This document shows positions 1 through 23,084 of a DNA stretch of 33,161 nt, one piece after another. The stretch is from Acanthaster planci (Eukaryota > Echinodermata > Asteroidea > Valvatida > Acanthasteridae), in the NCBI RefSeq assembly GCF_001949145.1, contig NW_019091375.1:2555001-2588161 (forward strand), written 5' to 3'. Position 1 is the stretch's first letter. Every line of letters begins with the position of its first letter. The translations under genes were made by a program, and so were the position numbers. Below the pieces are notes generated by a model. The model made no database searches. It had not been told where the DNA came from and was given only the letters and a program-made list of their open reading frames with translations.

Positions 1-1039
1 CAGGCACTAAAACCATCCTTGGCAGAACCCTGTGTACTGTATGTTATCTGGCCATGTGACAAATGTCATTTCTTCAGAATAAACTTCTGTAATTTCTTAA
101 ATACTGCTCAACTCACATGTATCTTTACCTTTCTGTGGCAACAATCAGAAACTGTGAAGACATACATGTACACACATGTATGTAAGCAAAAAAATAATAG
201 CAAAATTTTACAGTTGGAAATTTGTACTGAACGTCATGCAAATGTGTCTTATACATGTACTGTGGACAGACCCTTATACTATGGGTGTTTTATCAGGTCT
301 TAATCCACAAGACACTTTATTTCATTTGTTTAGATAAACCGGAGAAGTTTTAAAATGGAAATGACCCGTATTTTCTTTCAAATTTGATTGTGTTAATTTT
401 TTGGAAAAATCACTTTCTCTGAATTTCTTTCAAATTTTGTGCAACTGGGTTCATGACAAACCGGAGTCAAATGTTTTCTGATCAATTTTTAGTTATTGGG
501 TTATCTCTGTGAACTTCATTTGTTTGTATTTTGTTAAAAATACATTATGGTCTCCATCCGAGGAAGAAGTGTTGGAACCTTGTCCAACATCGCCTGCCTT
601 AAAATCCACAGTAAAGTGATCGAGTTTGGATGCGCTAGCTCTCAACTAAGTGGTGCACGTACAAGGGCATGGGGGTGAACATTCGTGGAGGGTGCACCCA
701 CATACTGTACAAGTAAATAGGCCAGACATAGTAAGCCGATCTCATTAATATTCAAAATATTCTATATTAGAGTGTCCGGAGAGCCATGGAATTGGAAAAT
801 TGAAGAAATACATGTATGACACTGAATCTCTGGCCATGCAATGTACATTTACACAGTTACGCTGGTGACAAAATGTAGATATATGTAAAAATCTGTACGT
901 ACCAGTCTGGTACCAAGTGTGCACGTACCAGTACACATACAGTACATGTACGGTCTACAGGTGTACACCGTAAATTTGTGGATGATAGTAAACTGTGAAT
1001 GGGTTTAGATTTTTGTTGTTGTTCAAATCTGTGTAAACA
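1..1039. other. Non-coding, no gene recognised
   Basis: AT-rich with scattered ACATGTA motifs. Short open frames have low-complexity composition and no family resemblance. Confidence 0.7.
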
Positions 1040-1220
1040 TCACACCGTGCATGTCCAGGTACCCGGTACATGTACAGTGTATGCACTTGTACACATGTAC
1101 AGGAACCTGTACCACACATGTACATGTACACTGGTACATGTATACATGTACACTGGTACATGTATACATGTACACTGGTACATGTATACATGTACATGTT
1201 TGCACTCTGTGCATGTACAT
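1040..1220. repeat. TACATGTA-rich minisatellite
   Basis: Three perfect copies of the 22 bp unit CTGGTACATGTATACATGTA+CA span 1131-1196, with looser TACATGTA and GTACATGTACA repeats on both sides. The unit is almost self-complementary, so open frames on both strands here are compositional artefacts. Confidence 0.9.
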
Positions 1221-2919
1221 CAACATGTCATAGATTGTCGGTAGTACTGTCAAGATCAAAGTGCAAAAAGCGGAAATAACGTGTAATCTTATCAGGAACA
1301 CTTTGAGTTTGAGATTAAGATCTAATTCAAGAGTCTTACGTGCATATATTTACACTACGAATATTTGTGTGATCATATCACAGCGACCACTGTGACGGTG
1401 CAGATTCCACTAGGCGATTACATGTACAATGTACATGGTGCCCTTTAAGCAGTTGGGACACACCCACTCATTCCAACTGCTGATTGGCTGAAAATGGGGG
1501 CTTGGAACAGGAATTAAAGGTGAACGACCAAGTTGAGCATATTTACATAGTAAGGGCACTGAGTGTAGGACGTATGGTGCCACTGCATTGTGCACACAAA
1601 CAAATCTAAGCAGAGCCCAATCCCCATTTGCAGTTTTTGTTTTGTTGAGTTTATCCATGAAAGCTCTTTTGCCCGTCCCTACGAAGTCATGCTTTGGGTC
1701 AGTCATTCCGCACCACACTACAGAAATACCAGTAGGGCTGTATCACATCATGCATTATGACCCAACAGAGACTATACATCTGGATGTACCAGTGTGTTTC
1801 TGATTATGGAATCGTTGTACAGGAAACCAACTGGAGTGACAAAGACCAGCACCAAAGACCTTGAGTCATTTCTGTTGGCAAACTGCCACTGAAAGCTGTG
1901 CCAAACTGTGCTCCATACACTGTGCATCATGTACATGTGCCAAAGACTGGCCTGCTGATATTTCTGGTTACATGTAGGCTCAAACAACCCTTTTTGCTTC
2001 ATTTCTTTTTCTCCTAACAAGGTAAAAGTAAAAAAATTACTGAGCCTCAGGGAGTCTACTTTGCAATAAAGGATAACTGAGTCATGTTTGGTACATGTGC
2101 ATGTAGCAATAGGGCTTTTCTAGAAAATTGGAAATTCTTAGTAGTACATTCCAACGTTACGGCGTTCTGGTCTCCAAGTCTATCAGATGTAGGGCACCAA
2201 AAATGAAGCACAACAAAATTTGAATACTTGGCCAAGCTGGCAGCCAGATTTTAAAGCTTGGTGGCCAATATGGTAGGAGATATACCGGGTACAAGTTGGT
2301 TGGAGAAAACTGATGCGCAGTTGGTATGGTTGGGGGATGGAATTTTTTTATCGCACGACCATTCAAGCTGAGTGACTGGACTGATACCAGCAGGATTTGC
2401 GACTTGTGCTTCACTGTATACATACATGTACATGTACACACATGTGCCAGGTTAAACAAGATCCGTAAGATTTATAACCACAACATCGCTCGTAAGTTAA
2501 TTAAACATATTTTTTTCCAAGCTAACGTAAGATTGGTTAATTAATGGTTAGACCATGGTCAGATATAAGGCCCTTTTCCCGTTTCATGTGTGCATGCTGG
2601 GAAGATTTAACAGTGGGGAACAAATTCATGACAACAACGTTGCGAAACAATGAACATTTGGTGAATGGATGCTCGCGATTGTTATTGTTTTGACAATTTG
2701 TTCCCCTCCAGCTTTGTTCACTTACTCGCGCGAAGGCACTCAAATCAACCTGGCGACGGAACGGGAAAGTGACTTAGGCCTACGGTTAGAATTAAGGCCA
2801 AGGAGGCCTGACAAAGCGCAATTTCTAACCCGGGTTTTAGGGCCTAATGGTAATAGCCATGGTGTCAGAAATTGAAATTGTCAAACTGAACTCCGAACTG
2901 GAATCCCAAAAATACTCAC
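1221..2919. other. Non-coding, repeat-like sequence
   Basis: No gene recognised. At 1410-1718 the minus strand is open for 102 codons and at 2157-2459 for 100 codons, but neither resembles a known family and both sit in sequence that looks repetitive. Confidence 0.6.
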
Positions 2920-2976
2920 CCGTCGGCCACATTTTGTCAACCGATGAAAGAAATTCGTCACATGCACAGCAGCCAT
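2920..2976 (-). CDS. Possible first coding exon of a minus-strand gene
   Basis: On the minus strand an ATG at 2976 opens 19 codons, MAAVHVTNFFHRLTKCGRR, that end exactly at a consensus donor (GTGAGT, starting at 2919). The peptide starts Met-Ala-Ala, is basic and amphipathic and lacks acidic residues, as mitochondrial targeting leaders do. The flank 3001-3130 has CpG-rich spots, as a promoter would. Against it: no later exon is recognised between 1 and 2918, so the rest would lie outside the window, and a TATATAAAA at 2991-2999 is too close to the ATG to be its TATA box. Confidence 0.3.
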
Positions 2977-3284
2977 AGTTGCCAAAGTGATTTTATATAG
3001 GGCCTACCTATCAAGTCCCAACTGTTCGAGATAATGTGACACGTGTGACACACGCGCGACGATGATATTCGACCGATATAACTGCACATCCGTTCATGCA
3101 ATTGACACCGCTTTGCTCAGTAACTTTCCACTACGGGACTCTTGCCACAGGTAACACGATTACGATCTTATCGACGTCTAGGAATCAGTCTCTCTCCACC
3201 AGCTGAGGGCGCTAGATTTTCGGGCAAGCGTGCTGAGCTAGCTGAGTACATGTGTATGATGATGTTTTTAGCTGGCCCATCTCA

Positions 3285-3440
3285 AGACCTGGTGTTTTTC
3301 GCCTTTTTGCTTACGTTAGCAATCGGTATGGTAGCCGAATAAATGTACACGCAGATAACAGAGACCTGGTGTTTTTTGCCCTTTTGCTTACGTTGGCAAT
3401 CGGCATGGTAGCCGAATAAATGTACACGCAGATAACAGAG
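3285..3440 (+). repeat. 77 bp tandem duplication
   Basis: The unit starting AGACCTGGTGTTTTT at 3285 recurs at 3362, with four substitutions. Each copy contains GCAATCGG and ATGGTAGCCGAATAAATGTA. Confidence 0.95.
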
Positions 3441-6400
3441 TTCATCGGATAGATGCACGAGTTGAAGCTAAGGCATACTCCTAGTACAGGTGTCGTCCAT
3501 ACTTTAGTTCATTGCATCCGACTGCGATCTATGAAACCAGGCTACCTATGATACGTGTGTGCATTTGCCTGTAAAAACACTTCTCACTTCGCCTTGAAAT
3601 TTGACATAATTTTGTCTCGTGTAATAAGGAAAAAGTCGGTAGACTTGAATCTATGTCGATATCAATCATAAAATTCTCGATTTGCGCATGTAAGCTCCTG
3701 CGTGCAGAGAGTGGCCGCGACAAAATTAATGGTTGGCTACGGCCGGCCCGGCCAGCGTGGCAAAGCGTCAAATTTCAGCGTCCCAAGATGATGACGTAGT
3801 CCTTCGGCCGTAAACTTCAAACAATTCCCCAAATCTTTAGATATAGTTCGGATGATGGTGAATCAACCCACTTGATTAGAATAGTAGAAAAAAGAACCGT
3901 CACAGCAGCAAGTCTCACGATTAATGCAGGTTACAATCCTAAATGATGATACCCGACATCGTCCTAGGCGTAATTCGTATACGGTATGCGTTTGTGTACG
4001 TAAAGTGCCTATGGGCTATACTGACTTTATTGCACGCGCATTACCGCAATCCTGTTACCGCTGCCTTGAGTTTTAGTTGCTTCTCTAACGTACTGTTATG
4101 CTTTCCTGTCTACTGGCATAAAGGGCACTAGACTGCTGTACATGCCATTAAACCCAAGATAACTACTACCACGCATTTTGGGTAGCTGCCGGTGACGACC
4201 ACTGTGGTCAACTGTTGAAGTATCCCCACTTTTTTTTTATTCGGCACAGGCAGGAACCCAGGCAATATCGCGCAGTGCATCAGTGGCAAAAGTAAACGGC
4301 GACTTTCGCTCCCTTCTGTCGTTCTATAATGTAACTGAATAAGATTCGTATATCTGTTCATTGAGAAACAAAAAAAAATTGAAGGAATAATTAAGAATAA
4401 CACAATTGTTGACCTAGTAAAAAAGATACAAGTTGGTAAAATGTCAAAAGATTTCGTGACATTTTGATACAAATTCCGAAGTTCCCAAGGTCTTGCCTAA
4501 TTTTTCTAAGCTCGTGGAAAAAAAATACCAAGTATTGCTCATGCTGGTAAGGCTCAACTATTGATACACACGGGAATTTGAACACAGCTGTTTCCATGTG
4601 CGCTAAAATTACTTACCTAGTGTGGACTTGTGAATAAATTTAGAGATGTCCGCACGATGCAGGAATGGAAGACGTTCAGTGGACTAAACATATGTCCACA
4701 GGACGTTTCCTCTTCTTTGAAAAAGAAGTTTAGAGGCATTTTGGGGTTGGGGTCATCCATCGTAAAAGGAAGAGGAATAGTCAAGGAAACCTTTTACAAA
4801 AAGCCAGCTGATTCCCAGTTCAAGAATAACGAGCATTTTCACTGATTGCTGAAAAAGAAAGGAACGGTCTACGCCAGGTACGTGGGTGTGTGTGTGTGTG
4901 TGTAATTCTTAGATGCACTGGCCTGACTGGTTGAAATTGAAAACAGTTGGCCAAGGCGTGCTGAGGGGTCACACGCAGAAAATCAAACGGCTTCTCATTG
5001 TTTTGAAGAGCGACAACTGAAGCAATGGCCTCCGAGTCCTCTTTCGTTTGAGGCAGCGGAAGTAAGATGATGCCCTCCATGTCGCGCCGCAATCAGACCT
5101 CTGCAGTGCCGTCGAAGGTTGCATGATGTGAAGTCTGCCACATAAATGGAGAGTAGGAGACTTTAAAGAAATAGAAAACTTTTAGTTCGCGTGAAGTATT
5201 TCAAAATAACAATAAACTCAAACCTTTTCAAAAAATCATAAATTTAATGTTTACCCCATTAATTGTGATCGCAAAATGAATAAAAAGATCGTGCGTTTCC
5301 CCACCCACCCAAAAAAAACCCACCCAGGCTGATTAGATGACATGCACTGCACAGGTAGCTCATTCGTGCAGCTGCCATGTATATGTTGGCGTTGAACCAA
5401 CCCTCCCCCTTGCAAAGCCGGTTCAGGGTGACCCGCTTCTCGTTGGGCAGGTCTCAGTGAGCATTGTCAGAGCCAGGTGAGGTGAACTTGAAGGTTTCCA
5501 GAGTGACTATCAACTGATGGGCAGGTTGCATGATACTGTTCCCAACTACCAAAGAGGGTTGCTCCCTGAGCACAGGCGCTGCAGCCCAGTTGCTGTGACT
5601 CCAGGTCGGGGTAGAATAGTGTCTGACGAAGCCTGACATATCAGCCTGTCAGTAAAATGATAATTACGGGCGCAGAGGAAATTATATCTGGAAACAGGCG
5701 GATTTTAATTTCTGGAAATCGTAGTTTTGTTGACGAAACTCTTCTCGCCGCAGCTCAGAAACGGCAGCAATGTTGGCCTAGCACAACCATATCAATTATG
5801 CTTCGGGCTACGGTGAGCGTGAAATCGCAACATTTTCGTGTTCAGAAACATTTTTCTTCAAGAAAAAATAACTTAAAACCGATCCAATTCCTCTTTACAT
5901 GTACCCTACAGTTAGTTTCCTCTTCTTACAGTTTGTATTGTGGTAATTTCCGCCGTGTTTTTGCTACTTTCAGTATTCACTTTTCAAAGAGATCTTGACA
6001 TGTAGGCTTGACAGGCCTATAACAAAGTTCGCACGTGGGGTGAGGCGCAGAAACTGACGCGGGAGGGAACACACCCATGTAGACATTCTTTTGTTTGTGT
6101 AGGGAAGAAATACTAGATGAAAATAACCATTCTTAAACCGTGCATGATATTTTGAGCAAATGATGATTTCCTTTGGACTGATCCTCTTGAAATAAACCTG
6201 ACCCCAAAATGCCTCCAAAGCTTTTTTCCCCAGAAACGGGGTATCCTTGTGGTCCCCGCTTAGTCCACACAAGGCCGCGTAGCCTACTTTACTTGGACCT
6301 CTTTTGTTCCTGGGTCAAACTAGTTTTGTAAGGTTTCAACAACACCAATGTTTTAAATGATACAAGGCGCAAGCTTACTTCTAATTGTATGATACGATGC

Positions 6401-8010
6401 AATTGTGGTGATGTTAAGCGCATAAAATTACCTTCCAAAAATGAATTCTGTAGAGTAGAGTGTAATCGCAAAAAGTTTCCCTAAATGTATGCAGGAGGAA
6501 TAAATGACCCAAAACTGACGTTATCAGTCTATATTGAAGTGCATGAGTGAAGTGTAAGAAGTTATTGTATCGAAAAACTATCAGTGATTAATCTTACGTT
6601 GAAATTTCAGCCGTTGAATTAATGGAAATCGTAACAAAACAGGAAACGATTGAACATTCTCGTAAACCTGCAAGCTCCTGGTGAAAATGCCAAAAGATTA
6701 TTCAAAAGGTCATAAACTAAAAAAGCCTAATTTTTACAGATAATGTCGCCTTTAAAGTCTTCAATCAAAGTAACACAGTAACTAACACTAGTAACAGATT
6801 TAAAACAGAGACGGCATCCGTTGTCGCGCATTTTTGAGTTGCAGTCCTCTGCCAGTGCACGTGAGGCACCACCGTATAATTTCTTTTTTCCAGGCACGAT
6901 GTAGATTATTTGTGTTTTGAAAACCCTTTATGGTGTTACTCCTGCCATTGATTCTTAATTTAACGTGCTGTGCCGTGCCCTTCCATTTAACGATATTACT
7001 AATGCAAATCACTGACCAACTTGAACGGGAATGACAGACGACACACCTACCGAAGTACAATATGATCGCGCAGTATAATCACTCAAAAGTTGTCAAGGTC
7101 GTGCACTGACCCAACGGCTGTTGCTTGTTGTTCTTGTAAGTTGATTCGGCGTGATGACCTAGCGAAGCAAAAACGAGGGTATTCATGAATAACCTCTGAT
7201 CTCTAGCGGTGGAGTGTGGAGCGCCGGGATTCGCTGGTTGTGTGACTCAGCGTGTGCGTTTAAGAACGGCACCTCGCCCAAAAAAGATTGATTCCATCAT
7301 AGAGCAAGGCTCTATAATTCCATGGTGTACCCGCCAATCCATTCTCACTGTTCTCTTTACTCTGGATAGGCAGCTCTGCTCTGCGACTTAGAGCGACTAG
7401 CAGTGTGCGCCCGACCATTTAGGCTGTTCAATACAACGGTCATTTCCAAGTCACCGGCTTTAGCGCCGTGCATGAATTCACCATACTGAATGGACTGAAG
7501 TTAGAGGCCATAGTTTGAATAGCCTATATGGCCGCGCAGTCACTTCAAATTCACACATAAGCAGTTGCTGCTGACCTGTCCCTCCACTGTGAATAACCAG
7601 CAGCCCTGAAATCTGTTTTTAAATACATGTACATGTAGGCCATTCTCCACACCACAGCCTACTGCTGTCGCACCCAGTAGTCGGGTCAGTTGGGAGAAAA
7701 ACACACTTAAGGGAAGCAGCGCCAGCGAAATTCCACCTGTGTATCAATTGTGAATTCGTGGCCCCATCATTTTCGTTAAATCGACATAGATTCGACCCAG
7801 TTCCTTCTTGATAAAAAGTACGTAAGTACATTGGCCACATGTGTGACTTTGTTGCAAGCTGATACATTTTGGGGTGTTTTACAAGAAAGGACTTTCCGTC
7901 CGATTTCAGAGAGCATGAGCGCCATGGATGAACCAATACAACAGCCGGGATATAGCTTGGGTGTACGGGCATGAATTGTCATTGGTCTGCATGGGTTATT
8001 TCGGTCTATA
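3441..8010. other. Non-coding, no gene recognised
   Basis: 4.6 kb of mixed sequence with a (TG)n run at 4886-4903 and two coding-like minus-strand stretches (4905-5092 and 5330-5639). No RNA gene, promoter or named protein seen. Confidence 0.65.
5330..5639 (-). pseudogene. Coding-like frame with one in-frame TGA, family unknown
   Basis: Reading the minus strand from 5639, the frame runs 61 codons (including LIVTLETFKFTSPGSDNAH), meets a TGA at 5456-5454 and then stays open for about 40 more (DLPNEKRVTLNRLCKGEG...WFNANIYMAAAR). GC content is higher than in the surroundings. A decayed gene or repeat-borne frame is most likely; I recognise no domain. Confidence 0.25.
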
Positions 8011-8189
8011 CGGTCGAACCTCGTTAATAAGAGGTCCTTTGGACTAAGCAAACTACCTTGTTATAACAGAAACCTTGTATTATCAGGAATGAAAGCAATG
8101 AAAAAGAAAGGATTGGGACCCAACAATGTCCTTGTCTTAAGCAGGATCTTGTATTAATTAGCAGTGCTCTTATTAACGAGGTTCAACTG
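8011..8189. mobile_element. Pogo/Tigger-type miniature element (MITE)
   Basis: The left end CGGTCGAACCTCGTTAATAA pairs with the right end, whose reverse complement is CAGTTGAACCTCGTTAATAA. The left end is preceded by TA, the target of Tc1/mariner-type elements, although the right flank is TG. CAGTTGAACCTCGTTA ends are typical of pogo-like non-autonomous elements. At 179 bp it encodes nothing. Confidence 0.7.
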
Positions 8190-10239
8190 TGTTTAGAGTG
8201 CGGTTTGCAATCGACACTGTACCTCTATCAACTACGGTATCTTTGAGACGTGGGATACTGCGGCACGGTCGTGGAGAATCAAATATAGTAATATAAGTGC
8301 AACCATGGTTCCTTGCTCTATGGTGCAACATTATAATATTGTGCATGGCTGACTTATTCTTTACGTTGTAGGTTAATCAAGCAAGTGGCGTAACTCTGTG
8401 TTGGAAATGGGGGGGGATCAGGAAAGGTGGGGGAGGACTTGCCCAGCCATGAAAATTTAAAGGGGGGGGAGACACCAGACACTATATTCTAGGGGGCGAT
8501 GTTCATGATAAAGGTGTACATCTGCAATATTTATTAAATTCATGCAGCATACCCTGCATCAGAATGCTATATTTGTAGTTTTTTTTAATTGATTTCCTTT
8601 TTTAGAGATATTGCAAACATTTTAGTCATTGGGAAATCCCGAAAATTCCTCACAATCCGCTTTAATCTCTGGCTCATCACAAAAAAGTGGAGGGGATGAT
8701 CCAATAGCCCCCCGACCCCGCGCCTGAAGAAGTGTGGGGGTACCGGGTATATGGCCCACCCCACCCAGGGGATATACTCCCATTGGTTAAGCATAAATAA
8801 ACTTCCCCACAATTTACATTTTACACACGTATAAAGCACTTCCACCGATCAGCCATCGATCTTAGATTCCAAGTCATGGGCAGGGTTTCGACGGAAGTAC
8901 CGTGTGCAAAAGGCCTACAGCACTGAGCGATATTCCGTTTACATGTGTATGTCCCACGTGTCCGTCCTCCACGGTGTTGCAGATGGGGCAATGACTTTAC
9001 GAGAAATACGACGCTGGTTGAATTTCTCTAACATTTGCAATTAAGTTAAAGTGAACAGCAGTGGGTATTTGGTGAAGCTTACAATAAAGACGGTATTGTT
9101 TGAAACTACAGGGTCGTCGATGCACAAACTGTAGGGAGTTTGTGTAGGCAAAAGAAACTTAGAAATACCAGTATTTTTGGAAGAAGGTATTAGACGTTTC
9201 AACCAGGGAATTCTGCTCATCCTCGTGAAAAAAAAAATGGTGCAAGGACGATACGCTGAAGAACTTGAAGAAAGACAATTTTTCTTAATGATGGCCACTG
9301 AGAGGAAATCTTCTATGGCTGCCATTCTGTCTATCGTCGTACTAAAAAGAAATTACTGCACGTTTCAAGGCTCAATGATGAGAAATAGACGCGGTCTCAA
9401 TTTTCTTAAAATAACCGATGCAAAGGATGACCTTTATATTCCACTGCCAATGTTCCTACATGTGCAGTATATTAGGATTTACGGCACCTGATTAATTTCT
9501 AGGATTCGAGATTTAATATTGTAGTAGAGGCCTAAAGGATAAACAACATGCTCTGTAGTACCTTGCCGCACCGACATGCGTGGTCCAGCATGTGGTTCAG
9601 TTTGAGAGCTATGTATGCTTTGTGGACAGTGCTGTTTCTTGATTACGGTGGCAAAGTTGTGGACCATGGAGTACATGGTGCCAACGACAACTTTTGAAAA
9701 CAAATAATCCAGTTAGAACAATAGTTTTTTTTTTCATAAACATCGAATTTAAGCTAATGAGTTTTCCAAGTCTTTAATTTTCCGTGTTAAGTTAGTTGAC
9801 AGATGAATATATTTGAGAATTTTCCATCAAAAGATGACCATGCACGCAAGCTCTACTTAACACGTTGAAACCCGCCACGTCGCCATTTTGAACACTGATA
9901 AATGCCACTGGAAAATAGAGCTACATGTATTTGGGAGTGCTTGTTTCAATTTGTCTCGCCCCAAACGTAAGCCAGCAGTCCCATTAATGGCTTTCATAAC
10001 TCTCAAAAACAAATTTCCCAAGTTGAACCATTCAAAACCAACACACCTATCGTATAGGCCTGTGCACGTATTGATAGGCCTATATACAAGCACATGCATG
10101 TACAAGTATAATGCCCACGAATATGTTTGATCCAGCTTTACAGTGTGGTCTGCCGCGGTGCGTACATATAGGCCTACACCACGTAGGCTTATACACTTCC
10201 ATTTCGTGTATACTGACACATGTCAAGGGCACAGCGCTT

Positions 10240-10330
10240 ATGAAAAAAAACAAAACACCCCCCCCCCAAAAAAACCCAACAAAACAAACCAAAAGAAACA
10301 CCAAAACAAAAAACAAAAACCACCGAAAAG
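10240..10330. repeat. A/C-rich low-complexity tract
   Basis: Alternating runs of A and C, including a run of ten C and repeated AAAACA motifs. Produces artefactual long open frames on both strands. Confidence 0.9.
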
Positions 10331-10890
10331 CACAATACCCAGTAAAGGGCGGCGTATTTCTCAGTTACCCTGCCATTCAGTTTAGGAAATGGCACAGTGA
10401 ACATGCATTCTGCGGGCACTTTAGCGTCCCCCAAGCGACAAGAGCCTCGGCGCAAGACTGAAGCTTCCTTTGTCCTGGCATGGATCGAATGATTGGGCCT
10501 ATAGTTCATAATCACAGTGGCCTATCAACAAAACACAATCACGAGACTAAAATAGATCTGGACAGAATCTCCCTCACATAATTGATTGTACCGTTGAGGT
10601 TATTTTTAATCTTGTCAACATGATGGTGGTAGCGCTAGTAAATGACACTGCATTTTTAAAAACTTTCTTATGGGTTAACAAAATGCTGAATCATTGTCAC
10701 CTCCAATAGTACTTGATTGATAGTTGTGAACTTTGTAACATCGCCATTGAGCTCATCAACTTGAAAGGGAAGTCGATGCTGAAAAAACAAAATGAGCTCC
10801 TTGCTTAATACTTACGGAGCTATGGAAATGCCACCCAACTTGTTCAAATCAAGCAAGATGTCAAAATCCTCATATAATTTATCGCGGAAT

Positions 10891-11037
10891 GACAACATCC
10901 TGAGACTAAAGGAAGTCGACATTCTAATTGTTGTAAGACTCAATACGGACTGACAACATCCTAAAAATAAGTGGACAAATATCCTGAGATTTTCATCACA
11001 GGATGGCGACATTCGCTGTATGGATCACAACATTCGG
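10891..11037. repeat. Degenerate GACAACATCC motif array
   Basis: GACAACATCCTGAGA (10891), GACAACATCCTAAAA (10952), GACAAATATCCTGAGA (10974), GGCGACATTC (11005) and CACAACATTCGG (11026) recur at irregular spacing. Confidence 0.5.
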
Positions 11038-11132
11038 GGCATTATTATCCTAAAATGGTTATCGTACTGTAAAGAGGAGGATTCTTGGGGGGGGCACTAA
11101 TAGCAGTAAACGGACAAACCAGCGGCGGTGGG

Positions 11133-11372
11133 CCGATTTCATAGAGCTGCTTAAGCACAACACTTGCTTAAGCGTGAAAAACCTTGCTTGACAAATGAGG
11201 TTACCAGCCAAGATCCATGTGATGTATATTCGTTGGGATCCGGGTACTCGCCTGCCGTTTGGTTAGCATGACAATCACGTAGATTTTGAGCCGATAACCT
11301 TTGTCGTTTTAAGCAAGTTTTTTTTTGCGCTTAAAGCAAATTTTGTGCTTAAGCAGCTCTATGAAATTGGTT
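11133..11372. mobile_element. Miniature inverted-repeat element with GCTTAAGC-type ends
   Basis: The left end CCGATTTCATAGAGCTGCTT and following AAGCACAACACTTGCTTAAGCG match the reverse complement of the right end CAAATTTTGTGCTTAAGCAG + CTCTATGAAATTGG over about 45 bp. The 240 bp element encodes nothing and ends about 270 bp before the conserved promoter block of PTGR1-like copy 1. Confidence 0.75.
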
Positions 11373-11641
11373 CCTGCAGCCTGGTGCGTTCTGTGTTTAC
11401 TTGATTTGTTATGTTTTGCATTTATTTTTTTTTTATTTTCACCGCTTTTCCTCATTTTGGCGTTCTTTTCACATTTCCCCTTTATTTTCCATTTTCTTGT
11501 TCATTCTTGCGATGCTCATCTATACTGGGGGTGCTGCCATTTTAGTTTCAGAAAGTCCTTGTCCCGTGATAAGTCAATTAAGAATGTCGGCATTTTACTT
11601 GTACTAATACCGTACACTACGTAATGATGTCGATTTGTATC

Positions 11642-11874
11642 ATGGCACTTAAAGAGCCCCGTAGGGTGCTGCCTGAATTGTGGAGATCCCGAGGGTCATG
11701 GCGCATTTGCTCAACAGTGATATGTTTGTCTTGATTTAACAAAGGCTGACGTATCGAGGGTATTTATTAGAAGCATCATATAAAGTCAGCGTCAAGGCTG
11801 ATTTTGCACGTAATTTGCTGTTGACGAGGCCAGCTGCAGGTGTGTTTATCGCGCAGATCTGCAAACTGAGCAAC
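11642..11874 (+). promoter_or_regulatory. Proximal promoter and 5' UTR of PTGR1-like copy 1
   Basis: A TATAAAG lies at 11779-11785, about 95 bp before the start codon. Three blocks are shared with the region upstream of copy 2: ATGGCACTTAAAGAGCCCCG at 11642 (233 bp before the ATG; 231 bp in copy 2), AGGCTGATTTTGC...ATTTGCTGT at 11795-11821, and the 15 nt before the start codon. No transcription start can be proven from sequence alone. Confidence 0.5.
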
Positions 11875-22985
<11,111 letters not shown>

Positions 22986-23078
22986 TTTCTGTGTTTCAGT
23001 CAAAATGTCCTTTACGTACCCAAGCAAGTAGTGCTATCTTTTGTAGCCTTTGTTATCAAATCAAAATCCAAAGAAATG

Positions 23079-23084
23079 AATAAA
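23079..23084 (+). promoter_or_regulatory. Poly(A) signal of PTGR1-like copy 1
   Basis: AATAAA lies 94 nt after the TAA stop of exon 9, a normal distance for a short 3' UTR. A second AATAAA at 23665-23670 could give a longer transcript. Confidence 0.6.

Larger units (their letters stand above)
8190..11132. other. Non-coding, repeat-rich
   Basis: G-runs at 8401-8475, C/G-rich stretch at 8690-8770, an A/C-rich low-complexity tract at 10240-10330 and a degenerate motif array at 10891-11037. Overlapping open frames at 9041-9491 and 10080-10515 are not recognisable and follow low-complexity sequence. Confidence 0.65.

Noticed and set aside
955-1301. Overlapping Cys/Tyr/His-rich open frames on both strands
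   Set aside because: They are translations of the TACATGTA minisatellite in all frames, not genes.
4905-5092. Minus-strand frame containing QTKEDSEAIASVVALQNNEK
   Set aside because: Plausible composition but no ATG near its 5' limit, no family match, and it runs into a (CA)n microsatellite.
10080-10515. Open frames of 78-116 codons with hydrophobic or Lys/Thr/Pro-rich runs
   Set aside because: The runs come from the A/C-rich low-complexity tract; no family resemblance outside it.
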